The notes under the pieces are model-generated. The model made no database searches. It had not been told where the DNA came from and saw nothing but the letters and a program-made list of their open reading frames with translations. This document shows positions 18,922 to 26,774 of a stretch of 64,000 nt of DNA, piece by piece (within the stretch, counting starts at the first letter, position 1; the number at the start of each line of letters is the position of its first letter). Both the position numbers and the translations under genes were made by a program. This DNA comes from BOG-994 sp049514215 (GTDB lineage: Bacteria; Pseudomonadota; Gammaproteobacteria; Burkholderiales; Burkholderiaceae_D): contig JBEKVI010000008.1 in assembly GCA_049514215.1 (NCBI GenBank), forward strand, positions 1 to 64,000. The letters are read 5' to 3'.

Positions 18922-20127
18922 TCAGTTTCGGCCGATCAGTCTTGGACCCAGCAAAATGGCGATCGGGAAAATCGCCAGCGCGGTCAGTGCCGTGGCAAAG
19001 GTGGCAGCGTCGATGCCGATGCGGTCGCCAAGAAAACCGTAGAGCACGGGAGAGATGGCACCCGAACCAATGGTTCCGGTGTAGAAGATCGCGAACGCCC
19101 GTTCCGTACGCCCAGAAGGCGCGAGTTCGGGCACCGTGCCGTAGAGCACCGAGGAGGTGCCATTTAACATGATCCCCAGCAGCGGCAGCAACACCAGCGC
19201 AGGCGTGAGCGGGCAGAAAATCAACGCGATGATGCACAACGCCGTTCCACCTTCGGTCGCGAGCACGGTACCGATCACACCGACCCGAGCGCCGAGCCAG
19301 CCGCACACAAATTTGCCGGCCGCGCCGCCCATGAAGACCAGTGCCAGCGCGGCTCCCACCAAGGGTAGCGAGGCGCCCTTGTCCCTCATCAGGAAGGGAA
19401 GGAAGGTCAAAAGACCCATGCGCACCGCGGTATCGAGAATTCCGATCGAGAGCAGCATGTGGAACCCCCGACCTGCCTGCCCGACTTGACTGACCCCAGA
19501 GTCGTGCTCGGCGGCTGATTCGCCATCGGGCACAGACGGGAGAAATAGTACAATCAGTCCAGCCACCAGGCAGCCTAGTGCCGAAACTATCCAAAGGGCA
19601 TGACGCCAGGGCATCATGGTCACCAGCAGCGAAATCGCGGCCGGCAGTGCGGCTTTGCCGAGGTCACCCGAAAAATTGTAGATGCCGAGGGGACCGCGCG
19701 CATTGCGGCCGAAGCTGCGCGACACGACAGTCGATGCAATCGGATGCTGCGTGCTCGATCCGCTGCCAGAGATCGCAAGCGCGATGCACAGCCCAAGCAG
19801 GCTTCCTGACAGACCCGCCGCGCCGTACCCGAGGGCTGCAAGAAGTGTCCCCAGCGCCAGGGTCGCACGACGGCCCAGCCATCGCGTCAGGCGCCCTGAT
19901 GGAACCTGCAGTACGGCCATGGTTCCTGCGTAGACGCCGCGCAGCAGCGCCAGTGCCCCGTAGCTTAGGCCGAACTCGCCCTGCCACACGGGAAGCAGGA
20001 CATAAATCATGTCCGTATAGCCGTCGTGCATCGCATGCGCCATGCAGGACACCCATAGCGCGCGCAAGCGAGTACGACCGGGTACATCTGCCGGTTCGTG
20101 CCAGCGGCTGTCAGCGACCGATTCCAT
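18922..20127 (-). CDS. MFS transporter, fosmidomycin-resistance (Fsr)-like
   Basis: A 401-residue, 12-helix major facilitator. Helix 1 has MAHAMHDGYTDMIYVLLPV, and the segment GSGSSTQHPIASTVVSRSFGRNARG resembles the conserved loop of Fsr-type exporters (GTGSSxxHPEAS). The cytoplasmic RLTRWLGRR loop between helices 2 and 3 is the MFS motif A variant. It likely exports a small hydrophobic or anionic compound from the cytoplasm. The divergent LysR gene 75 bases away probably regulates it, a common arrangement. Confidence 0.85.
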   Translation of the reverse strand: MESVADSRWHEPADVPGRTRLRALWVSCMAHAMHDGYTDMIYVLLPVWQGEFGLSYGALALLRGVYAGTMAVLQVPSGRLTRWLGRRATLALGTLLAALGYGAAGLSGSLLGLCIALAISGSGSSTQHPIASTVVSRSFGRNARGPLGIYNFSGDLGKAALPAAISLLVTMMPWRHALWIVSALGCLVAGLIVLFLPSVPDGESAAEHDSGVSQVGQAGRGFHMLLSIGILDTAVRMGLLTFLPFLMRDKGASLPLVGAALALVFMGGAAGKFVCGWLGARVGVIGTVLATEGGTALCIIALIFCPLTPALVLLPLLGIMLNGTSSVLYGTVPELAPSGRTERAFAIFYTGTIGSGAISPVLYGFLGDRIGIDAATFATALTALAIFPIAILLGPRLIGRN

Positions 20128-20202
20128 GTGACGATTCTATGACGGTCCCTGGCGAGATTCAATTGAGTTAATATCGCATCAACGGAGAGAAAAAGTCACG
20201 TC

Positions 20203-21168
20203 ATGAAAAAGCCCGCCGGCCTCACGGCGCAGCAGGACGCGCTACCGCCGCTGAACGCTTTGCGAAATTTTGAAGTCGTCGCGCGCCTTGGCAGCTTTGC
20301 CTCCGCGGCCGCCGAAATGCATGTCACGCACTGGGCCGTCGGGAAGCAAATCCGATCGCTGGAAGACTGGCTTGGCGTGCCGCTGTTTGAGCGCCGCGCG
20401 CGGGGAGTCACCCTGACCGACGAGGGCGCCGCGCTCTTTGGTGACGTCAGCCCGACCCTGGAGCGCCTGACCGATGCTGCCGGCCGACTGCGACACGAGA
20501 AGTTCGTGCGTCGGGCCTCAGGGTCGGTACGCGTCAATGTGCCGGCCAGCTTCGCGTTGTACTGGCTGCTGCCCCGGCTCGCCGATTTTCATCGGCAATG
20601 GCCGGACATCGAAGTACGTGTCTCAACCACCTCGCGCAGATTGCGATATATCGGAAACGCCTTTGACATTGGCGTGCGCTCCGGTCTCGAGCAGGATGGA
20701 AGCGTCATATCGCGTTCGCTCATGGCTGACCTTCGGCTGCCGGTGTGCAGCCCCGGTCTGCTGCGCCAGCACCCGATTCGTGAGGCGGCTGACCTTCGCC
20801 ATCACACCCTGTTGCATTCAACGAGTACCCGTACCACCTGGTCACAATGGCTTCGAGCGGCGAATGCTGTCCACGTGCGGCCCGCGCACCAGGTGGAATT
20901 TGAGCATGCTTACCTTCAGCTGGCCGCTGCAGCGGAAGGCCTTGGGGTCGCACTCGCGTCGCTGCCGCTCATCGAGAACGAGCTTGCGGCCGGTCGCCTT
21001 GTCTGTCCCATCTCCAGGCCCCACTGGCACGCTCCCGATTACACCCTAGTCACCAATGCAGAGCGGGCCGGTGATGATGCCGTCACCGCTTTCGAGAAAT
21101 GGATTGTCATGGTCGCCGCCCAGAAGACCGCGCCCCGGACAACGCGGGCGAGAAAAGCGCGCCACTGA
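20203..21168 (+). CDS. LysR-family transcriptional regulator (GcvA-like)
   Basis: A 321-residue LysR regulator. The N-terminal winged HTH reads LPPLNALRNFEVVARLGSF, AAAEMHVTHWAVGKQIRSLED and GVPLFERRARGVTLTDEG, typical of the GcvA/AmpR subgroup. The C-terminal effector domain spans about 100-300. It is divergent from the Fsr-like MFS exporter; the 75-base interval contains AT-rich sequence (around 20158-20180) suited for both promoters and a LysR box. It most likely activates the exporter in response to its substrate. Confidence 0.9.
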   Translation: MKKPAGLTAQQDALPPLNALRNFEVVARLGSFASAAAEMHVTHWAVGKQIRSLEDWLGVPLFERRARGVTLTDEGAALFGDVSPTLERLTDAAGRLRHEKFVRRASGSVRVNVPASFALYWLLPRLADFHRQWPDIEVRVSTTSRRLRYIGNAFDIGVRSGLEQDGSVISRSLMADLRLPVCSPGLLRQHPIREAADLRHHTLLHSTSTRTTWSQWLRAANAVHVRPAHQVEFEHAYLQLAAAAEGLGVALASLPLIENELAAGRLVCPISRPHWHAPDYTLVTNAERAGDDAVTAFEKWIVMVAAQKTAPRTTRARKARH

Positions 21169-21408
21169 CCCGCTTCATTCGGACCACCAAACTCGGCATC
21201 GCGAGTGACTGCTAGGTCGGCACCCTCCGACTCCCAATCTGCGTGGTTGCTCATAATTGCGGGAAAAACTGCGAAAGCCGGAATTTCCTTGGTCCGCCAG
21301 AAAGTAGCGTCGATTAGTGGGGTTGAGCGCGACTTCATCGGAGGAGTGTGCAGTGGGTGCTCGTCGGAGCGTTTCTGTACGGAAGGCTTGGCGTAGGGGG
21401 CTTGCCAG

Positions 21409-22875
21409 TTACCATCCCCAGCGTATTTCGACCCCAAAGTAGTCGGAGTTCTTGCCCCCTATGCTCTTGAGGGCATCGGACGCCATGTAGTGGTCGGCTT
21501 CGACGGCGAACGCCCAGGCGCGGTCAATTTTCCAGTCAACTCTGAGTTCGCCGTAGGTCGCTGTGTACCTTCCAGGGAGGCCAACCGTGCCAGGAACGGG
21601 AATGTCCGGCTGGGCATACACGGCATCGTGCGTTGTTTGCCGCCACAAACCACCTATAGCAGCAAGAACCGTGACATCTTTTTCCGGAGTGAGTGTCAAG
21701 CTCGGCTTCAGATGGATGAAATTGGTGTATCCCGTGTATCCGGACAAGGTCACATAGTAACCGTTGGGGAAAAGAGGATTGAAGGTCTCAATCTTGTTCC
21801 CATTAGGGTCACGATTGCCTGACGCGGCATCGGCCTGAAGGCCGACGCGTGGCTGCCACGTGGTGTCCTTGTAGGTGTAACCGACGATGCCACCGGCCGC
21901 CCAGGCTTCAACTCGCTTTTCCGCAACGTACCCGCCCTGGAGCATTGTTTCAACGTCCCAATCAACTCCATTCGCCTTACCTGCCAAATGGACGTCTCCA
22001 ATGAAGCGTTGCTCTTGACCGGATGCAGACGGAAAGCGTGCGTAGTCGTTCAAATATCGCGAGAGCGTGAAGCTGAGTTCAGAATCGAGGAAGTCTTTCG
22101 TTTGGATTCGGGTCCCGTCGTATTGCAGGTGATGGTTACTATAATCGTCGAAGTCACTGACGTTTTGGTCTTGCACCGGTTGGCTAGCGAATCCGCTAAT
22201 GCGCCAGTTTTTGAGTTCGTAGTCCCCCCAAATCGCGTCGTATGCCTGACGAACATTGGGACCATCTCGCACGGAAATGAATCGCTGCAGGTCGAACGCC
22301 ATTTCTTGGCGACCAAAGCGAACACGATAGCGACCATCGCCCAGTGCACCCGTGAAATCAATAAATGCAAGGCCCAAGTCCAGGCGATTCGCGTCCACGG
22401 GTCCGGGGTCTTGCAAACCCGGCGCGAGCTCATTGTTCAACTGAATGAATACCCGAGTTGACTCGGAGAGGTGAGCATCTAAATGGACGAGGAGCCGATG
22501 AATCAGGTAGTCCTCATTGGGCTCATGGACGAGGCCGAAAGTGGGGTCCTCCTTGGACTCATAGCGCTCTCTGAGCGTTAAGCCAAGCGACAAATAAGAG
22601 AATGGGTCGTCCGAATTCAGCGGAATGTATTTCAGATCGTCGCCCGGCTCTGTCCGATTCGCCGGGTCCGCGAGGTAGGACCAGTCCTCCTGCCATCTGA
22701 AGAACTGGATGTCCGGTCGCTGCTGGGCAAGGGTGCCATCGTCCGCCAAGGCGACCGAGGAGCACAGCGCGAGGCAGGACAGCGCTAGTTGTGCAATTCG
22801 CTTGGGGCACACGAGAGCTATCCGCCTTGGGAAAATTGGCGCCAAAAGCGCGCAGGAACTCGTAAACTTCTTCAA
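21409..22875 (-). CDS. Alginate-export-type outer membrane porin
   Basis: A 488-residue protein with an N-terminal signal sequence (hydrophobic part AQLALSCLALCSSVALA followed by DDG) and a beta-barrel of the alginate-export family. Characteristic segments are SLGLTLRERYESKEDP, VHLDAHLSESTRVFIQLNNE, RVRFGRQEMAFDLQRFISVRDGPNVRQ, and a C-terminal aromatic end YFGVEIRWGW. The track start is a TTG without ribosome binding site; a GTG at 22812 gives a more canonical signal peptide and is a good alternative. Relatives form substrate-selective outer membrane channels. It is divergent from the alpha/beta hydrolase gene, and a copy of the shared palindrome (22976-22995) lies about 100 bases upstream. 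Confidence 0.85.
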   Translation of the reverse strand: MKKFTSSCALLAPIFPRRIALVCPKRIAQLALSCLALCSSVALADDGTLAQQRPDIQFFRWQEDWSYLADPANRTEPGDDLKYIPLNSDDPFSYLSLGLTLRERYESKEDPTFGLVHEPNEDYLIHRLLVHLDAHLSESTRVFIQLNNELAPGLQDPGPVDANRLDLGLAFIDFTGALGDGRYRVRFGRQEMAFDLQRFISVRDGPNVRQAYDAIWGDYELKNWRISGFASQPVQDQNVSDFDDYSNHHLQYDGTRIQTKDFLDSELSFTLSRYLNDYARFPSASGQEQRFIGDVHLAGKANGVDWDVETMLQGGYVAEKRVEAWAAGGIVGYTYKDTTWQPRVGLQADAASGNRDPNGNKIETFNPLFPNGYYVTLSGYTGYTNFIHLKPSLTLTPEKDVTVLAAIGGLWRQTTHDAVYAQPDIPVPGTVGLPGRYTATYGELRVDWKIDRAWAFAVEADHYMASDALKSIGGKNSDYFGVEIRWGW

Positions 22876-22975
22876 TGTTAAGCGAGAGCGCCGAGAACGG
22901 CGCCCGGTCCGTGGGAGGCCGCGTGCCTAGTAAATTGGTAGGGTAGCCTCGGCAGACTTGCACCCATCGCTTTGA

Positions 22976-22995
22976 GGCCGCCCTCTAAAGGTGCG
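22976..22995 (-). promoter_or_regulatory. Shared palindromic motif, site H
   Basis: On the minus strand this reads CGCACCTTTAGAGGGCGGCC, with ACCTTTAGAGGG identical over 12 bases to site G at 33640. It lies about 100 bases before the porin start, in the porin/hydrolase divergent region. Part of the block-wide motif set. Confidence 0.55.
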
Positions 22996-23040
22996 CGTCC
23001 CGGAGCGCTGAACTCGAAAGCAAATCCGCACAGGGTTCGC

Positions 23041-23060
23041 CCTATCTTTCGTCCGGTGCG
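23041..23060 (+). promoter_or_regulatory. Shared palindromic motif, site E
   Basis: Reads CCTATCTTTCGTCCGGTGCG. Its left half is identical to site C (10 of 10) and near identical to site A. It lies 49 bases before the TTG start of the alpha/beta hydrolase. Confidence 0.55.
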
Positions 23061-23109
23061 CCGGACTGCTGCTGCTCGTAGACTGGTAAATCACGTAAGG
23101 GAGCGTCGA

Positions 23110-23883
23110 TTGGCGAAAACTATTGTGTTTATTCATGGCGCTTGGGTCACTCCGCGCTGCTGGGACCTATTCAGGTCGTATTACGAACAGCGCGGTCACA
23201 CATGCTTGGCTCCCGCATGGCCCTACGACGACCGGCCGCCACGCGAACTTCGAGCAACCCCCCGGGCCGAATTGAGCGGCTTGGGAGTATCGGAAATTGT
23301 CTCTCACTACGAGAAATTGATAAGAGACCTGCCGGAGCCGCCAATTATCGTCGGGCACTCCTTTGGCGGCCTGTTCGTTCAGTTACTTCTAGACAGAGGC
23401 TTCGGGGCCGCCGGTATCGCAATCGACCCGGGGCCCCCGAGATGGATTTTCCCAACTCCTACGGCGTTCCGTGCAGCCCTGTTCGTTTTTCTCAAATGGG
23501 CAGGCTGGCGGAGAGCAGTCACTATGCCGTTCACGAACTTTCAGTGGGGATTCGCGCACAATTTGTCTCCCGACGAACAGCGTCTGGCCTATGAAAATCA
23601 TGTGGTCCCGACACCTGGGCGCATTTACTACCAGTTGGTTCTGGGAATCCACACCCGGGTCAATTTCTCGAACGGACGACGAGGCCCGCTCCTTCTAATC
23701 GGTGGTGGCGACGATAGAACCGCGCCACCCAGCATGACCAGGGCGATGTACCGGAAGCACCGGCGCTCGAGCGCATCCACGAAGTACCTTGAATTTCCTG
23801 GTAGGACCCACTGGCTCATCGCCTCACCCGGTTGGGAGGAAATTGCGATGGCTATTGAAAGCTGGGTCAACGGGTTGTCCTAA
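23110..23883 (+). CDS. Alpha/beta hydrolase
   Basis: A 257-residue hydrolase when started at the TTG at 23110, which has an AGGGAG ribosome binding site six to seven bases upstream and places the first strand (KTIVFIHGAWVTP) at the N-terminus. The longer reading from 22972 would pass through the palindromic motif region and is unlikely. The oxyanion region is IHGAW, the nucleophile elbow VGHSFGG carries the catalytic Ser, the acid is probably the Asp in GGGDDRTAP, and His is in FPGRTHWLI. Substrate is unknown; relatives include esterases and C-C hydrolases. A small XapX gene follows after 23 bases, likely co-transcribed. Confidence 0.85.
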   Translation: MAKTIVFIHGAWVTPRCWDLFRSYYEQRGHTCLAPAWPYDDRPPRELRATPRAELSGLGVSEIVSHYEKLIRDLPEPPIIVGHSFGGLFVQLLLDRGFGAAGIAIDPGPPRWIFPTPTAFRAALFVFLKWAGWRRAVTMPFTNFQWGFAHNLSPDEQRLAYENHVVPTPGRIYYQLVLGIHTRVNFSNGRRGPLLLIGGGDDRTAPPSMTRAMYRKHRRSSASTKYLEFPGRTHWLIASPGWEEIAMAIESWVNGLS

Positions 23884-23906
23884 GCCGGATAACGAGGAGG
23901 ACAAGC

Positions 23907-24185
23907 ATGGACATAAAGTCTTACGCCGTTTCGCTGGCTGTAGGAGTACTCGCCGGCGCTCTTTACGGATTGACCGGCGTGCATTCCCCGGCACCCCCGC
24001 TAGTCGCGCTTATGGGCCTGATGGGAATCCTGCTCGGCGAGCAACTCGTGCCTATTATCGGGAGATATCTTTCCCAACGAAAGCTGACGGCGAAGTGGGT
24101 CGCCACTCAGTGCAAGGAACACATGTTTGCGCAGATGCCCGGCACCGCAACTGAGACAAAGGGCGGAGAACCGTTCGAGCACTAG
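23907..24185 (+). CDS. XapX domain (DUF1427) small membrane protein, copy 1
   Basis: A 92-residue protein with two membrane segments (YAVSLAVGVLAGALYGL and PPLVALMGLMGILLGEQL) separated by TGVHSPAPP, the diagnostic loop of the XapX/DUF1427 family. The C-terminal third is polar and cytoplasmic or periplasmic (KWVATQCKEHMFAQMPG). Family function is unknown. It follows the alpha/beta hydrolase by 23 bases with an AGGAGGA ribosome binding site. A second XapX gene lies at 32619 in the same block. Confidence 0.87.
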   Translation: MDIKSYAVSLAVGVLAGALYGLTGVHSPAPPLVALMGLMGILLGEQLVPIIGRYLSQRKLTAKWVATQCKEHMFAQMPGTATETKGGEPFEH

Positions 24186-24230
24186 GCCGACCGCCCCACC
24201 GGTCGCTCGCCAATTTGAGGGGCCGTGTCC

Positions 24231-25154
24231 CTACTTCTCAGCTCGGTCGTGGATTTCCGCTATGTAGCCACCAGGGAACTGAACTAGGACAGAATCTCGC
24301 CGGTCTGATGTGAACGGTCCCACAAGTATGGTCGCCCCGGCCTTGGCCGCCTTCGCTAGCGTATCTGCCAGGTCCGGCACCTCGTAACCGGTGAGTTCAC
24401 GGCCGAACGGATAGGGGAGATGGCCATCCGTAACGAGAACAACCATCTTTCCAAATTTTGACTCGACTCTGATACGACGATAGGTGTCGGCGGTTCGACC
24501 AATCTCGATGCCAGGCGCCTGAACGTCCGAGACGACTTTGCCATGTGAATAGCTCACGAAATCCCTTACAAATTCGTCCGCACGGTCCGGAGCGACATAG
24601 ACGCGATTCTCCGGGATAGTTTGGAGAGGAGAGTAGTTTGGAGGCGTGAAGTGCCAATAGAGCTGCATGTTCACGCCGCCTGGCCATTGAATGATGACGT
24701 CGCGTCCGATGGGGTCAGGAAAGTTCGAGACGATGACGGATGCGCCCGCTGCCTTGGCCGCTTTCGTGGCGTCGTCTAGGTTGGTGACCAAATAGCCAGT
24801 CCGCTCAAGGCCGAACGGGTAGGGAACCGGAGTCGTGAAGCCGAATACCGATAACGTTCCGACCGGTGTCCACACGTAGCGAAGGAAGGTGCTGCTGGGG
24901 GTCGGCGTGATTGTCGCCGTGACGGCTGGCGAGGGCGAGCCCCCGAACGTCGCGGTGAAGCTGTTCACGAACGACTCGAATTGGGCCGGGTCGACCAGTA
25001 CATGTGTCGTGTCGTACTGGGGCCCAACCGCGAATTCGGTATCGCCTGCGTGGACCGCGGGCGCCACGAGAAGAACTGCGGTAGCTAGGATAACTGCATA
25101 GCCCTTCAGCGATTGCGAGGCGAGTCTCGACGGTATTTGCTTGCACGGCAACAT
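24231..25154 (-). CDS. Exported VOC (glyoxalase-like) protein
   Basis: A 307-residue protein with a signal peptide (YAVILATAVLLVAPAVHAGD, likely cleaved after HAG or nearby), then a tandem VOC-like arrangement: about 45-165 and about 175-300, with repeated elements PYPFGLERTGYLVTNLDDA and PYPFGRELTGYEVPDLADT that align with each other. This internal similarity supports duplicated halves. Most VOC enzymes are cytoplasmic, so export to the periplasm is unusual. The ATG at 25154 is preceded by AGGAG. Metal ligands are not obvious. The gene is convergent with xapX copy 1, and a palindromic motif copy lies 174 bases upstream. Confidence 0.8.
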   Translation of the reverse strand: MLPCKQIPSRLASQSLKGYAVILATAVLLVAPAVHAGDTEFAVGPQYDTTHVLVDPAQFESFVNSFTATFGGSPSPAVTATITPTPSSTFLRYVWTPVGTLSVFGFTTPVPYPFGLERTGYLVTNLDDATKAAKAAGASVIVSNFPDPIGRDVIIQWPGGVNMQLYWHFTPPNYSPLQTIPENRVYVAPDRADEFVRDFVSYSHGKVVSDVQAPGIEIGRTADTYRRIRVESKFGKMVVLVTDGHLPYPFGRELTGYEVPDLADTLAKAAKAGATILVGPFTSDRRDSVLVQFPGGYIAEIHDRAEK

Positions 25155-25328
25155 TTCCGGCTCCTGAGGTGGGGTAAATGAGCAATCCGCAGCTCGTGAA
25201 GATTATCGCGGCATGCCCTAGCTTAGTGGGGAACCTGCATGGGTACACTGTTCGCCGGGCCGGCGACCCACCCCATCCATCTATAGGGCAATTGTGAAAG
25301 CCTATTCCCCCGCGGTCACCCTGACATC

Positions 25329-25348
25329 CCATACATTCCGGCAGGTTC
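25329..25348 (+). promoter_or_regulatory. Shared palindromic motif, site D
   Basis: Reads CATACATTCCGGCAGGTTCG; its first ten bases, and the two preceding C residues, are identical to site B at 38746. It lies 174 bases upstream of the exported VOC gene, which runs on the other strand. Confidence 0.5.
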
Positions 25349-25500
25349 GGCTTTGAGAACGAGGAGCGAACATTGACGCTGTTCAAATGGGACGCCTAGT
25401 TACGACTCAGGCTCGGATGCCCTCTCCATGGCCGATATCTGCTGCAGGACCTCGCGGACCTCGGACAAAGGGGCTGTTCGCCCGATGGCGCTGAAGTAGC

Positions 25501-25749
25501 GAAGCCCACGTTTCGCAGTCGATGGTCGCCATAAATCGGGACCTTGCTGTCGAGCTTAGGCAACTCATTGACCGCGTCCTGAATCAGGGGTCTTACGAAG
25601 TTGTACTCGAGAGCGAATCGGGACATCTGCGATGGACATTCGGTCCGGCGGATGAGCGAACAGTTCTTGATGCGGAGCCGGGGCGGTCTCCGCTACGAAG
25701 TCTTGGACTCTCACTACTCGGTCTGTTTGTTTCGTCGAGCTCGAGGTAA
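25501..25749 (+). pseudogene. Remnant: C-terminus of a phospholipase D-family protein
   Basis: The frame ending at the TAA at 25747-25749 gives DLAVELRQLIDRVLNQGSYEV, then a strand, then TVLDAEPGRSPLRSLGLSLLGLF. This is the characteristic C-terminal end of cardiolipin-synthase-like PLD-family proteins (an ELR..I/ALRV helix, a Tyr-x-V strand, and EPGxSxxRxxxxxLLSLL). No HKD motif or other upstream part of such a protein is found; an in-frame TGA near 25490 blocks extension. The fragment therefore looks like the surviving tail of a deleted gene. It ends just before the terminator of the YcaC-like gene. Confidence 0.55.
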
Positions 25750-25756
25750 TGAAACA

Positions 25757-25783
25757 AGGGAGGGCAATTTCGCGGCCCTCCCT
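25757..25783 (-). terminator. Hairpin terminator after the YcaC-like hydrolase gene
   Basis: A perfect 9-base stem AGGGAGGGC / GCCCTCCCT with a 9-base loop lies 23 bases beyond the hydrolase stop on the minus strand. It is followed by TGTTTCATT, a weak T-rich tract. Confidence 0.65.
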
Positions 25784-25805
25784 GGCGCTAGGTGCGGATT
25801 GGTCC

Positions 25806-26477
25806 TTATCCCTTCTTCGGCACTACCTGAGGCTTCTTGGCGGATTGCGGGGCATGATGGACCATGGTGTAGGCGTACTCGACGCCGATGCCATATGCGC
25901 CCGCCTGCTGCTTGAGAAGGCCCATGAGAGCGTCGTAGTGCTGACGGTTCTTCCAGTCGCGTTGGAACTCGAGGAGCGCGGGAATGGTGGTCAAACGAAC
26001 TGCACCGGCCTGGACCATGCGAGATAGCGCCGCCTCCTGGGCCGCTTGAGAGGTTCCGCCACAGCAATCCTCTACCACGTAGATGTTGTAGCCCGCCGCA
26101 ATCATCTCGATGCATGGCCAGGTAACGCAGACCTCCGTCCACAGCCCTGTAAGGATGATGTTCTTGCGGCCCGTTGCCTCGATGGCGCGACGGAAGCCCG
26201 GGTCGTCCCAAGAATTCATTGAACTGCGTTCAACGACGTCCTGGCCTGGGAAAACATCAAGGAGCTGCGGCCAGACGTAGCCGCTAAATGCCTCGGTCTC
26301 AACGGAGGTGATAACCGCTGGAACGCCGAATTCTTTCGCGACCTTTGCAAACAGAGTCACGTTGTTGATGAGGGCGGCGCGGTCGATACTTGAGACGCCG
26401 AAGAGCATCTGCGGCTGATGGTCGATGAATACAACCGCCGCGTCCTGCGGGGTGTATAGCTTGTGGTACTGGCTCAT
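25806..26477 (-). CDS. YcaC-like isochorismatase-family hydrolase
   Basis: A 223-residue cysteine-hydrolase-fold protein. The catalytic Asp is in AAVVFIDHQPQML and the nucleophile Cys in ILTGLWTEVCVTWP; the position often held by Lys in isochorismatases reads ERSSMNSWDD, as in E. coli YcaC. The C-terminal AGAVRLTTIPALLEFQRDWKN matches YcaC closely. Family members form large octameric or related assemblies with unknown substrates. It is followed by a hairpin terminator. Within the block it may act with the amidohydrolase and alpha/beta hydrolase on a common compound. Its upstream region (26478-26774) carries site C of the shared palindrome. Confidence 0.87.
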   Translation of the reverse strand: MSQYHKLYTPQDAAVVFIDHQPQMLFGVSSIDRAALINNVTLFAKVAKEFGVPAVITSVETEAFSGYVWPQLLDVFPGQDVVERSSMNSWDDPGFRRAIEATGRKNIILTGLWTEVCVTWPCIEMIAAGYNIYVVEDCCGGTSQAAQEAALSRMVQAGAVRLTTIPALLEFQRDWKNRQHYDALMGLLKQQAGAYGIGVEYAYTMVHHAPQSAKKPQVVPKKG

Positions 26478-26697
26478 GGTAATTTTCCGGTGCGGGGTTA
26501 AGGGTCCCTAACAAGAAGCCGACAAGGAAGCTCGTCGTCAGGTGTAAGGCCGGGCACGGAACTACTTGGAGCCGCTAAGTGCCTCGGTACGGCGGCACGA
26601 ACATCGTGAGCCCTTTTCTGTCGCGAAGAATCGGCAGCTAGTGAGGAGGCCTCCCATCGCAAAGGAGCGGGCGACGTCACACCGCTTTCGAAGTCGT

Positions 26698-26717
26698 ATA
26701 CCTATCCGAAAGATAGG
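26698..26717 (-). promoter_or_regulatory. Shared palindromic motif, site C
   Basis: On the minus strand reads CCTATCTTTCGGATAGGTAT. It contains perfect 5-base arms CCTAT / ATAGG around a 7-base centre, and is the most symmetric copy along with sites A and F. It lies about 220 bases before the YcaC-like gene and about 60 bases beyond the STAND regulator stop. Confidence 0.6.
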
Positions 26718-26774
26718 AATTCCATTGGGTAAACTTCAGCGAAAGCGCTCGTCGCGTCCTGGCCACCGCGCTGT

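Noticed and set aside
22972..23109. Longer start of the alpha/beta hydrolase
   Set aside because: It would read through two regulatory motif copies; the TTG at 23110 has a Shine-Dalgarno and a normal N-terminus.
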